Positions 1 through 10,900 of a stretch of DNA of 64,000 nt are shown piece after piece. Both the position numbers and the translations under genes were made by a program. This DNA comes from Otatea glauca (taxonomy: Eukaryota > Streptophyta > Magnoliopsida > Poales > Poaceae). The stretch spans positions 2,182,452 through 2,246,451 of the forward strand of contig CM070721.1 of assembly GCA_036346275.1 (NCBI GenBank), given 5' to 3'. The notes below the pieces were generated by a model, which saw only the letters and a list, made by a program, of their open reading frames with translations, was not told the DNA's origin and made no database searches. The stretch's first letter is position 1. Each line of letters opens with the position of its first letter.

Positions 1-201
1 ATCCCCGCAGACGCAGTACCCAAGTCCAATGAAGGCGAGGCGTGTTGAGCTTGAGCCTGAGGTGCTCTAACCTGTCCCAATCGACCGATCGCCCCTAAGA
101 TAGACACTCGCGTGGGTTGGCGGCGATTTGATCGAAGAAGCAGCCACCGCCGCCGTCGAAGCCGATCTCCTGCGCGAACCGTCCCCCTCTCCCATCCGCA
201 G
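1..201 (+). promoter_or_regulatory. Possible 5'-UTR exon of PEX11-5
   Basis: This CT-rich leader-like stretch ends at a good donor, CCGCAG|GTACGAGC (donor at 202). A matching acceptor, TTATGCAG, ends at 2385, just 16 bases before the PEX11-5 start codon. Together they imply a 5'-UTR intron of about 2.2 kb. This is inferred from splice-site context only; no transcript evidence is available, and the leader could belong to another transcript. Confidence 0.35.
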
Positions 202-639
202 GTACGAGCACGGACCCGATTTTCTGTTCCTCAGCTAATTCTTCTTCTTCCTGGTTTGGTAAGCCTGCGCGTTTCTTGCCAACTTCCTGCCCAAATAATT
301 GTCAAGTCCGTAGAACAAAAGAGACCTTCTCCTGATATTCCTTTCAATTATGATTTGATCTGGTGGTGTGGTTGATGTGCGACGCAATAGTAGTAGTGTT
401 TTTTTTTGGAATTGGGGGTTGTATTTGGGGGTAAAGGTCCGATTTTGCACTTTGTCCCCGTCATCTCCGGCCACCGTCGTGCCTCACTGACGGAACCTCC
501 ATTGCCACCGCATCTCCTCGCCGCCTTCTCCCTAATCTCTGGTGACCAATACGACCGTTCCCACTGCCTGTGAAACGGACGTCTTCCTGTCCTCTCCCAC
601 CGAGGCCGGCGGCTAAACATCACATCTGCTCCAGCTGGC

Positions 640-1070
640 AACCCCAGCGAAGACTCCGCTGCCTGTGAGCGCTTGTCTAGCCGATTTCTGTCTCCTTGGC
701 TCCAATAGAGTCGCCGCAGCCGAGCTCCCTGCGAAGGCCCCGAGCATCCACAGGTTCCCTCCGAACCTCTCCCACGGATCGCCGCTCTTCTCCACGACGT
801 CCTCCGCGTCGCAGTCTGTCCTGTCGAGGTCGACGAAGAGCGGCAGGAGCTTGCCCCGGTCGAGGAACGCTTATATATCCTCGACGACGTCGTAGGGGTT
901 GGCCAGTGACGCCGCGGTGACCATGACCACACCGGCTGCGGCCACGTCCATCGCAGCGCGAGCGGCAACGCCGCCGGTCCGCCTCTACGCAAGGCACGCC
1001 TAGCTTCTCCAGCTCGACGCGCAGCCACGCCGGCCAGCACTATCCTCTCCCTCCGGATCTGGTCGACCGG
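640..1070 (-). pseudogene. TIR-domain protein fragment (XTNX-like)
   Basis: Reading the minus strand from about 1040 down to 690 gives a broken but recognisable plant TIR-type segment. In order it shows WLRVELEKLGVPC, then after a frame change AAMDVAAAGVVMVT, then NPYDVVEDI, an in-frame TAA, AFLDRGKLLPLFVDLDRTDC, and EKSGDPWERFGGNLWML. From memory, the spacing and the NPY...FL.RGKL.P.F.DL..DC...VEK.G..WE..GG.LW pattern match the monocot-retained TIR-NB (XTNX) class. The frameshift near 975, the stop near 870 and the absence of any NB domain make it non-functional. It lies just inside a copia-type LTR and PBS (1413-1597) on the same strand, so it may have been carried there by the retroelement. 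The family assignment is from remembered motifs and is moderately certain. Confidence 0.5.
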
Positions 1071-1412
1071 GGACGGCGAGATCCGGCAACGGAGCCAAAT
1101 CCACCCCACAGGAGCCCTGGGACGAAGCTTCCCCGTCCAAATCCGAGCGACGGACGACGACGAGTACTACGAGCCGGTAACGCCCCTCAGTGGCCTGGCA
1201 GTTCTGATCGGTGGCGGTGCCCACGCGATATGCTCGCCCGGGGCTAGGTGGCACCGGTGGCCTGCTCGCCCGGGCGGGTTGGTGCTGGCAACTTGGAGAC
1301 TCGAGGACTATGGCGGTAGCGGCGATCCGGTGCCCTCGAGGTGAAGCATGGCAGACGGCGGCGACGGATCTGGATTGGGGACGATGGGACTCAGAGGTAA
1401 GTTCTAGGATTG

Positions 1413-1597
1413 GGCTCTGATACCATGTAGCAATTTGCGAAATATTATGTGTTCGTGTGTGTCCTATCGGACCCCACACCCATTATTTATAGCGTCAATC
1501 TCAACCGTATTATAACCAAACTCTATCTCTAATTCATCTCTGAATCCTATCTTAATATGACTCTGAGTCGCACACAACTCGGACTCTATCTCCAACA
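1413..1597 (-). mobile_element. Ty1/copia-type LTR with primer-binding site, antisense
   Basis: The minus strand has a 172-bp LTR-like block (1597 to 1426) that begins TGTTGGAG and ends TGCTACA, i.e. TG...CA. It is followed at once by TGGTATCAGAGCC (1425 to 1413), the usual initiator-methionine tRNA primer-binding site of plant copia elements. A TATA-like CTATAAATAAT lies inside. The element interior would run toward lower coordinates, where no gag/pol is seen, only GC-rich sequence and the TIR fragment. The second LTR was not found in the window. Confidence 0.6.
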
Positions 1598-2385
1598 CTC
1601 TCCTGCTTCCTCCTATACATGTCATCGCCATTGATGGCCACCTCTCCCCTCACCCTGCTCATCTCTGGTGACCGCCGCCAACACCAATCGCCAATTACCC
1701 CAACCTCCTCTTCTCCAGTCTAGCTGCTGCCTCGGTCTTCCTCAACTCTAGCCTGCGCCAAGCCTGGGAAGTGAAGGGTGTCGTAGAAAGAGAGGGCCAA
1801 GGAGCTCCACCATAGACGGCTACAGCCATCACTGCTCAGGGTGTACTTGAGATGGTGGCGGGCGGGTGGTAGAAAAAGGGCAAGATCCTCCGAATAAAGA
1901 ATCATGTCTGGCTGGGAGTGTTAGAATAAGGTTGCATGTACTAAATTGACTTACTCCATTCAGCCAAATTTAAATCTCACGTCATTTGAGTTAATCTTTG
2001 CGCTCATTTCAACAACATATGCCGGTGAAAATCACATGGAATCTATGAATGTATATGGTAAGGATATATGAACTCTTACCTCTTGCTGAGCAGAGCTAGT
2101 TGTTTGTCAAGTGTCAACAGTCAAATGAGCAACCTTATTCTGCAAATCCCCAAACATAAAACCCCTGATTCTGCAAGTACCAATTTAGTCAATAGTTGTT
2201 AAGCCACAATCGTGTAATGTTTTAATTGGCATTTTCTCCCTGTATCAATATGCAGCAGAGATCATTGATCCCAGATTAATTTGGGATTTAAATTCTTTTT
2301 TTACACTTCAATTGCATGCCTGCTTTTTTCATGATAATGTCCATCGATTTACTGCTATAATTTTGACCCAACATCACTTATGCAG
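1598..2385 (+). other. Rest of the putative PEX11-5 5'-UTR intron
   Basis: This non-coding stretch lies between the copia LTR and the PEX11-5 coding exons. It has CT-rich low-complexity sequence to about 1900, then AT-rich unique sequence, and ends in the acceptor TTATGCAG at 2385. I see no other gene here. Confidence 0.35.
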
Positions 2386-2401
2386 TTACTGAATATACAA
2401 T

Positions 2402-3725
2402 ATGAGCTCATTGGAGAGTGTGAGAGGAGATCTTGCTCTGGTTATTTTATACTTAAATAAGGCTGAAGCAAGAGATAAGATTTGTAGAGCTATACAGTAT
2501 GGATCGAAGTTTCTGAGTAATGGAGAACCAGGACCTGCACAGAATGTTGATAAGTCGACTAGTCTAGCTCGGAAAGTTTTCCGACTTTTTAAGGTAGTGT
2601 TTAATCTTTCGTGTAGTATAGTTTGCAAATTGGAAGCTATTAGCTCCTTATATCATGACATAATCCATGGCATCGGTATAAATGTTTCGCAGTTTGTTAA
2701 TGATCTGCATGCTTTGATTAGTCCTCCTTCCAAAGGAACTCCACTGCCACTGATCTTACTTGGAAAGGTATGCTGAAGCTTGTATTATACTGGGAACTCA
2801 ATCAGCTGAAGAAAGGTTTCTAATTTTCTTACTTTGCTTTATGTCCTCCTCAGTCGAAGAATGCACTGCTATCAACTTTCCTCTTTCTTGACCAAATTGT
2901 GTGGGCTGGGAGGACAGGAATATACAAGGTTTCAATTTCTTTTCACTTCACCATACAAGAAAAAGCAATACATTAGAGTGTTGCCCTGCTGTCTCTGCTA
3001 AAAAGAAAATCATACAATAAAATGAATTAGTTACATGGTGACAAAAAAAGATGGATAATATTCCTATTGTTTATGCAGAACAAGGAGCGAGCAGAGTTCC
3101 TCGGCAGGATAGCATTTTATTGCTTCCTAGGCTCTAATACCTGTACCACCATTATTGAGGTATGATGTTTTCTGTCTTAGCCATCTAGAAGCTACTCTGT
3201 TCTGGTGCCTATACGGTTTGGTTTTGTACGTATTTATCTTTTTTACTATGAGGAAATAACATTTGATTTGTGCTATATCCTAGCTAGCTGAGCTTCAACG
3301 GCTATCCATATCAATGAAGAAGTTAGAGAAGGAGCTTAAACACCAAGAGCTGTATAAGGTACTGTTTATATGATTACTATAGGGTCTGTAATGCGGCCGT
3401 TTTCCAAATTTCTTTCCTTTGATGCATTCTACCATATTGATAATTCCAGAACGAGCAGTATCGGCTGAAACTGCAGAAGTCCAACGAGAGGCTTGTCGCT
3501 CTCATCAAATCGAGCCTTGACATAGTTGTTGCCGTGGGGCTACTGCAACTGGCCCCGAAAAAAGTCACTCCTCGTGTCACAGGGGCTTTTGGATTTGCTA
3601 GCTCGCTCATCGCTTGCTATCAGGTATCTCTTGCCATTTTTTTGGTGCCACCCAAAACCCGAAACTTGAATTTATCTTCTTTGTTTCGTTGACAGTTGCT
3701 TCCAGCCCCAGCCAAATCCAAGTGA
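2402..3725 (+). CDS. PEX11-5: Peroxisomal membrane protein 11 (PEX11-5)
   Basis: PEX11 proteins sit in the peroxisome membrane and drive its elongation and proliferation. Seven exons join in frame: 2402-2593, 2693-2767, 2854-2928, 3079-3159, 3284-3358, 3450-3623 and 3696-3725. They give 233 residues, the length I recall for rice PEX11-5. Visible blocks are LNKAEARDKICRAIQYGSKF near residues 18-37, NVDKSTSLARKVFRLFK at 48-64, LDQIVWAGRTGIYK in exon 3 and the C-terminal AFGFASSLIACYQLLPAPAKSK, with a short basic tail typical of the family. All introns are GT-AG. The first coding intron (2594-2692) is 99 bp and has no stop in frame, so retaining it would insert 33 residues. The start is the first ATG after the likely 5'-UTR acceptor. 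Next gene downstream on this strand is DREB1C. Confidence 0.93.
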
Positions 3726-4176
3726 TCTACCTCAAGGCAGCAGGTGCATCAGCTGGCAGTTGCTATCGATCTCGTCGTTGCCGATAAGAAATAAATCTGG
3801 ACAAAACTGCCCGTGTAGCATATAACTGGATTATCCTGCAAGCTGGCGTTACCTATGGTCATCGTGCCGCTGTATTGATTTTTATTGACTTGATTACATT
3901 CTTTGTGGTTATAAGATCCAGGGGACTACTAAAGTTGTGGTTTTAGGTGCGGTGCTTCTCTCCAAATAACAGCATTTCGAATTGAGATTCAATGCTCCGA
4001 TACGACTGTAACTTTAGCATTAGTACGCGGACGGTTGGATAAATCATGGACAAGATCTTGCGGGGATATTGAATATTGTCCAAAAGTATTGTACCATTTG
4101 ACGTACTGTAGTAAACACTGTATGTAAGCTTGTGCAATCTGGATCATTTATTCTCTAGATCGGACGATCACGGTCT
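3726..4176 (+). other. PEX11-5 3' flank
   Basis: This stretch follows the stop codon and holds the probable 3' UTR, with an AATAAA-like AAATAAAT near 3789. It contains no further ORF of substance and ends at the target duplication of the next transposon. Confidence 0.5.
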
Positions 4177-4184
4177 GCGAGGAT

Positions 4185-5373
4185 CAAGGTTTAAAATCAG
4201 TGAAATTTTGCCTAGGGACGAGATTCTGAATCCCGGTCGAATAAAAAAAAAATCAAATTGCTATAGTAATTTTAGAAATTTCAGCGAGATTTTGGCAAAT
4301 TTCGTTGAAATCTCGATAATTTTGATCGGATTTTAACTTTTTGAATTGGATTTGGATCAATACCCCCTTAAGAATTTCATCTTCCATAAAAAATATTTGA
4401 AAAAACTGAATTTTTAAGACGTTTTATAAAAATAACATAAATATTGTCAAATTTTTATAAAAATATAAAAGTTTGATCATGCTTTGAAAAATTTATGTTA
4501 CCATCTTTAACAGTCTAAATCATACGGAAAATTTTCAAAAGAATTGAACTTCATTTGTTATCTTTAAAAAATAAAAAACAGAAGAAACATAATGATATAA
4601 TAACCTTGTCAGAATTTTATAAATTCGCTCGAGTGTGATCATGATTCAAAATTTTTATGAGGGTTTAAGAATTGTCTCACAACCCTTCTCTAGATTTTTT
4701 TAAAAATTCTTAAACTTTTTTTGATGCTCAATCAAATCTATGGAAGAAATACATGTACTCAGCCAGAGCTAGGCTTTTATGAGGACAATAACACTGTCAA
4801 TTTTTTTAAAAATTCCTCATATTTGATCATCATCTGAAAATTTTATGGCAATATTAGTGATGTGTCAGGACCAACCATAAAAAGTTTCTAAATTTTCTAA
4901 TATGGTTTGAACCAATTTTCATTCGGTTGAAATTTGCTGGTAAGTCTTTTATCAGGACAGTATCACTGTCAGAATTTTTGAAAATTCCTCAGGTTTGATC
5001 GTTATTTGAAAATATTATGAGAACATTAGTGACGAGTCAGGACTATCCACAAAGATTTTCAAAATTTCTAACGTGGTTTGGACCATTTTTTATTCGATTG
5101 AAATCTGCCTTCAATCATTTTATCAGGACAGTAGCACTGTCATAATTTTGAAAAATTCCTTAGGCTTGATCACCATTTAAAAATTTTACGAAAATATTAG
5201 TGATGTGCCAGGACCTTCCACAAAAATTTCAAAATTTTCTAACATCGTTTCAACCTTTTTCATTTTGATTTTTGTCAAGATTTCAGAAATCTCAACCAAA
5301 AATTCAGAAAAATTTGTTTCAAAAATTCTGAATTTTAAATTTTAACCGAATTTCGTCCAAAATTCCGAGAAGG
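4185..5373. mobile_element. Non-autonomous DNA transposon with internal tandem repeats
   Basis: The block begins CAAGGTTTAAAATC and is flanked by GCGAGGAT (4177-4184) and GCGAGGAC (5374-5381). These match at 7 of 8 bases, as expected for an old hAT target-site duplication. The ends are rich in GAAATTTCG-type short palindromic words. The middle holds diverged tandem repeats of about 171 bp. The terminal inverted repeat is weak at the right end, so the boundary rests mainly on the duplication. No transposase is present. Confidence 0.45.
4430..5290. repeat. Diverged tandem repeat, about 171-bp period
   Basis: The motif AGGACAnTAnCACTGTCA recurs at 4782, 4954 and 5125 (spacing 172 and 171). Each copy is followed by AATTnnTnAAAAATTCCT, TTTGATCATCAT and a GTGATGTGTCAGGAC-like block. 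More diverged copies start near 4430 and 4600. The same unit reappears in the hAT element at 34.0-34.9 kb. Confidence 0.75.
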
Positions 5374-5381
5374 GCGAGGAC

Positions 5382-8300
5382 TGCACATAGGATCCACGAC
5401 ACTTCGGCCGTACGAGAAAAACCCGGAACCGAAACGGACTCGAATCGCCAATGGCGTCAGCATCATGGCACGTACCGCTTGCGTGGGATGCGAGACGGCG
5501 TGCGGGCCGCGGTGGAATTCGCGGTTTCGCACGTCCGCCGTGCACGGCGTCGTGGACGGCTGCGTTGGTGGCAGGTCCGAGACTTTCAACGTGACCCAGC
5601 CAGCGCACAGACGCCGGCGAAGTCGAGCTATACCCTATACACACGCGCGGGATCGGCACGCGTTGGCGCCGCGAGAGCGGCCGACGTGCTGCGCGGCGTC
5701 CGGCCCATCGGACGTCCGTGATATGATACGGTTTGTGATGTTGGCAGTATGGGCCAGCTGGGAAGGCCCTCCAGTGACCCTGTCTATCTATGCTTCTTGG
5801 TGAGTTCAATTAAATTCGAGGACCCGAAAGAACGGATTATTTCGAGATGAATACCAATAAGCTGCGCACCTAGAGAATTCGTAACCTTATTTCCATATTT
5901 CGATTTTCAAGATAATCATAAAAATCGTTATTAATAGCTGACATGATTTTTAGGAAAGATCGAACTTTACTAAAAATCAAAATCAACCACCGACCAACTA
6001 AAAAAATCCTCCAAAAGATGCTAACTAAGGAAACTAGATGCAAAGAATTGAGAGCGAAAGATTTGAAGACAGACATGAATTATGTTTTAAGCCGACACGA
6101 AAAGGGATACTTGAAGTACATTCCAAGATTAAGTTAGTTGTTTTAGGTTATAAAACCATATATCATTTGACGGAGAATGCGCACACCCCAGTCCTTTCTA
6201 CTTTTTTTTTTGTCTACTTTACATGTACCTTAATAGTTGGCCGTAGTTAGTTGAGCCTTACTTTGATCAATAATGCTTCGTATTGACGTGTCGATCAATT
6301 CGTGAGTTACATCTATCCTATGTTTCGTTATTGCTTCGTACGGACATTTAATTATTGTTGACTTCACCGTACGCTGGTACAGAGCATCTCTAGTAGCTGT
6401 TACGAATTTTCCTGCGGCCACACGGTCGCCTTTAGTTTAGAATGCCAAGCTAAGCACGTGGATCAATCAAAAGGAATACAAGCCGAGTCACCACGTCAAC
6501 ATAAGCTGAGAGCTGTGTTGTGTCAGCGCGGTGGAGACAAGGACATGGTCCAAATGAAAGAGCGATCCCTGCATCCGTTGCTGAACGCTGGGCATGGCTC
6601 CAGGCTTCAAATGACACGACGCGAGCACGCAGCCGAAAAGGCAGGCAGAGCTAGAGAATCGAATCGAATCGAACGACCGACCACGAAAGCATGCGATGCC
6701 AAGCCCATCTCGCGCACCCAATACGGGCTCCGCGCGTGTCGCTCTGATCGTCATGACGACCCCATCAACCCCGCCGCCACGTCATGTCAGTCCCACCGGG
6801 AGCCAACGCGTGTCAGCGTGCCACTCCCTGGTAGTGGGTAGGAGTTAGGAGCAGTACACTGTACACGTGGCGCTCTAGTCCCTCCCGGCCACACTTAACG
6901 CCGTCACGTATTCCCTCCGTTTGCCATACGTGTATTATACGGTTTCTTCACGACTTTTTCCTATTTTTCTTTCTATACCTTTTTCTTTTAGTTGTTTTTA
7001 ATTTCATTTATTAATGTAAATTAGAACGAGGCACACCTTCCAAATATATAATAAAACTAGGTAATATATATATTTTAGATGTGTTTTGATGAAAGTACAA
7101 GAAATTAGAATACCAACAACCATAGGCGGATCCAACATGTGGATATGGGTTTACAAATGTACACCTAATTTTTTTTGACAAAAAACTATTATATAATAAG
7201 TATATTATGTGTATATAGTAGTAATTGAGCTCAAAAATACATATTTCAACCTCTAAATCCATTTTAACCCATTCCGCTAACTCCCTCTCCCAATCTTTCT
7301 TGCATAGACTAATTGTCTAAAGTCCGATCTTTCTCCATTTCTCGAGCTCAACACCTAACTCCGTTTCCATTTCGTATGCTCTCCACCCTCTCTCTATGAC
7401 AGCAACGATGGACGATGGCCACGAGTAGGTACAAGCCGTTGAGGAGTAAGGTAGCGGACGAGCGCCGATCATCCACGAGCACCGGCAAACGGACATAGGT
7501 TGCAGGGCAGGTGGCGGCACAAGAAGCGGCGCACGATTGGGTAGCTTTGGCCTCTGTGGCCGCAGTGATCACCGACTTTGGAATGGAGGGTGTGACACTA
7601 GCGACGGTCGGTAGGTCAGGACAGTAGTGTCCGGCGGGACAGGGAAGAGCGTAAGCAGTGTGTTGTAGGGTAGCCATGTGGGCGTGGCGAGCATGAGCTG
7701 GGGATGAAAGGTGCGACACCACCGGCGATTGGCGGGGGTAGGAAGCGGTGCTAAAACAACAAGTAACAACTGAGCATTTGGCATCAACAACCACGCAATT
7801 TAATTTCATTCTTGATTTCCTAGTACGAAATCTCCAATTCGCAAACTATTTCATTTTTTATTCCCTAGTATGAAATCTCCAATTCGAAAACCTATCAACG
7901 TTACGTTGATGTAAAACCCACCCAGAATTCCCTACTTCTGAAAAGGCTTAGCTCTAGTTCTTCTAAGGGCACATCTATTTAAATAGTTCAGTAGTGCTTA
8001 GTCCAAAAGGTTCGTATGTATGCTAATCTAATCCTCTCGATCGATTAAAGATCACAACATAGATAAATATGTATATGCGTATATTACTTTTCAATGTCGC
8101 ATCATCTCCAAATGATCAGAACAGCTAGTCATTTGCAAATATCTCGGAGCTCTGCAAAAATCAAAATATCCAAGGAGATGAAGGAAGATCAAACAATCTA
8201 GCTTACATCAGTAGCTACATCTCAGTTAAAACCTCCAGCTATATATTTATATATTTTTGCATTGCAGACCCCAAGAACTAAGCAAAAGCATAAAAAATTA

Positions 8301-9930
8301 CAACAAGTCCATACTCCATCTAAAACGCATAGTGTAAAAAAAAAGGGGAAATACTTGTGTGGTTGCCAAACCGACTTGTCAAGCCAGCATCAAGTACACA
8401 TCATTATTTACAAATATCTTACACTTTTGCTTACAAATCATCAAAGCTTATAAATCATCAAGGCACTAAGACAAGTTTAAAATACATTCTCTAGCATCAA
8501 TTTGACATCATTAAATTCAAATCTCATTCAACCAACATTTAGTTATCTACTAATGGCTTCGGGAAGAAATCAAATCTGCTTTTGAATCGACATTCAACCA
8601 GCCAAACCAGTGCCTTTTCCTTCTCACTTCGCCCATCCCTCCAGCTAGCTTCCAGCATTGCACTTTTGCCTATTTTGCCAGATGAGGGCAGTGGCTTTCT
8701 GCCATTCTTCTCGGCCAGGTGGCAAGGCCAGTAGCTGCATGCCCTCCACCTTGCACTTAGCCCACAGATTTCTCCTGCCAGAAACCAGTCTTCAGTTTTC
8801 CACTAGTGGTAAAAACAGCAGTATATAAGTGAGTCAACACAGTACACCTGGGAAACTTTACTACTCACCTAGAACATCCAGAGCAGTAGCTGTCCTCCTT
8901 GTCATTCTCGGCTAGAAGGAGTAAAGGCAGATCCAGGGCAAAGGGAGGAAGCAGTTGGCGACCAGCTGTCTCACCCATTCCTCCTTCACCATCTTCCTCC
9001 TATTGCCCTATAGCCATAAGGTGCCCCATTAAATTGATCCATTATTTCCTTTTTCTTTTGATCATTCATGGGAGTCAGATGTTAAACATTAAATGAAGTC
9101 AAAGCACATTTCAGCCACGATACATACAACCATGAACATATCAAAAAAGAACACATCAAACTTAAAGCCCTACTCAGTGCTCACTATCTTATCAGTCAAG
9201 ACATCAATATCAATCATTTGAATCTTGCAACCCTAGCCACATAATAATATAGAACACAAGAATACATGCATTTCTCGTTGTCTTTAGATCTCAAAACATC
9301 TAGATATATATATGCCTCACAATCACGGTGCACAGTCAACTTCTGACCTTATGCCATGTAAGCACAAATGGATTTAAAACACAAGCATGCATGTATCATA
9401 AGGTAGTTACAGGATCTAATAAGAATATGGGATAAAATTCAATTATGAGAGTCTTGGTTACATGCTCTAAATTTACACTTTAATCACTTGGAATACAAAA
9501 CACCAGCAAGCAAATAATTGGTTAAGGTCAATGCAAAGTAGCTCATGCATGTGTATATATGCATTCAAGTAAAAAAAATACTCATGAACGAGATTCTATA
9601 CTTTAGTGTTTCACTCAAAACAGAATCCACTGTGAAACCAATGCGCATACATTCGCTGTTTGCTAGCCTTAGTTCCACAAACCACCAGCATAATTAACAT
9701 CACAAGTACTAAAACTACTTTGAATTTTACCAACTAATCAAGGTCTTGTTGAACATATATATATATATGCACATACCCTTTATGACTCACAACAACACCT
9801 TAATATTAAAAGCTCCTTTGCTAATAATTAAGCAGGGATAATCATTGCAATAGACAACATCCACTTTTCACATATATAATTCATGCAAGAATCAATACAG
9901 AGATAACCCAAGAACATTAATCTGAGACCG
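5382..9930. other. Intergenic spacer, no supported gene
   Basis: GC-rich unique-looking stretches (5400-5800, 6450-6900) alternate with AT-rich sequence. The ORFs here have no recognisable domain. A TATTCCCTCCGT at 6908 looks like a decayed MITE end. The 8.2-9.9 kb part is AT-rich with dispersed CATGCATG-like words and a TATA microsatellite near 9755. I see no gene in this interval. Confidence 0.5.
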
Positions 9931-9933
9931 CAA

Positions 9934-10900
9934 AATTAAAGGGGAGGAGTTCGGGTACTTAGCTCGTGTGGTAGGCGGTGAAGCCGTGGCCGAGCTGTGG
10001 TTGCATGCGGTGATGGCCAACTCCTTGGAGCGCCGGTCTCCTCACCACGATGTCGGTGCCGTCGGTGCGTTGAGGCCGGTCGGGCAAGGTGTTCACCGAG
10101 CTTCCGTGACCTCAAGGGTAGGAAGTAGAAAAGAGGGTAAGAAGAATAAGTAGAGTGGAGGTAGATCAAAAGGGGAGTGATTTCGGTACTTAGCTCGCGA
10201 ACCGTAGTCATCGCGGTACCCGGAGGTGGTGCGGGGAAGATATGGCCGGGGAAGCCGTCGGCGCCAGAGCGCCAGATCCGGTGCGGGAGAAGGCGGCGCG
10301 GCGCGGGGCCGTGATGGTGGTGGCGTGATGCGAAGGCGGCGGCTCGCAAGGGAGAGGCCGAGGGCCGGTGCGGCGCAAGGGGGGAGAAAGGTAGAGGGGG
10401 AAGCGGGGAGAGGGATCGGCGGGCCGACGGTGGCGTGCGGTGGGGTAACCAGAAGGGGCGACGTGAGGGAGAGTGGAGAGCGAGAGGGAGAGGAATAGGA
10501 ACGGGTGAGGAGGCGGCTGGGTGAGAGTAAAGTGAGATGAGAGGGAGAGTAATTTAGAGTTAGGTTTAGGGGGAAATGGGTCGGGCCAGTGGGCCAAGAA
10601 AAATTAGGTTCGGACAAAAAATGATAATAATATTAATAATAATGATGAATATAAAGATAAATAAATAGACAGATAGATGAATAAATTAAATAAGTAAATA
10701 AAGATATAAAATAAAATAACATGTGTTTTTACCAATGCCGAATAGCAGAAGGAGAAAATAAATCGAGAAAACAATAGAAGACAAAATCCAAATTTATTTC
10801 TTGTTTTTCTCTTTTATTTTCTCTAAATTAATTTATGATCTGACCTTCCTAGCAAGCATACTCTGATAAAACCAGTAAAACATCACGCACCTCAATCTCG
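9934..10900 (-). mobile_element. LTR-retrotransposon-like sequence, antisense
   Basis: Read on the minus strand, an AT-rich part (10.9-10.62 kb) is followed by a GGCCCAC-TGGCCCG step, a CT-rich block and a GC-rich block. That is the composition profile of Gypsy-type grass LTRs. A segment containing TACTTAGCTCG is directly duplicated (9957 and 10188). The long ORFs through the CT/GC-rich block are proline/serine/arginine runs with no domain. No LTR ends are defined, so this is a composition-based call. Confidence 0.35.

Noticed and set aside
348..1109. Long 253-codon minus-strand ORF
   Set aside because: It is Arg/Ser-rich and runs in a different frame from the recognisable TIR segment; it is a GC-rich shadow frame.
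1411..1430. GGGCTCTGATACCATGTAG as a possible tRNA gene piece
   Set aside because: It is the complement of a retroelement primer-binding site; no cloverleaf surrounds it.
5342..5809. 155-codon minus-strand and 112-codon plus-strand ORFs
   Set aside because: Overlapping open frames in a GC-rich stretch, no domain, no splice context.
6458..6841. 127-codon plus-strand ORF
   Set aside because: No recognisable motif and an opposing ORF of similar quality; composition is that of GC-rich spacer.
10093..10617. 174-codon minus-strand Pro/Ser/Arg-rich ORF
   Set aside because: Fits the CT/GC-rich part of an LTR; three overlapping frames are open and none shows a domain.
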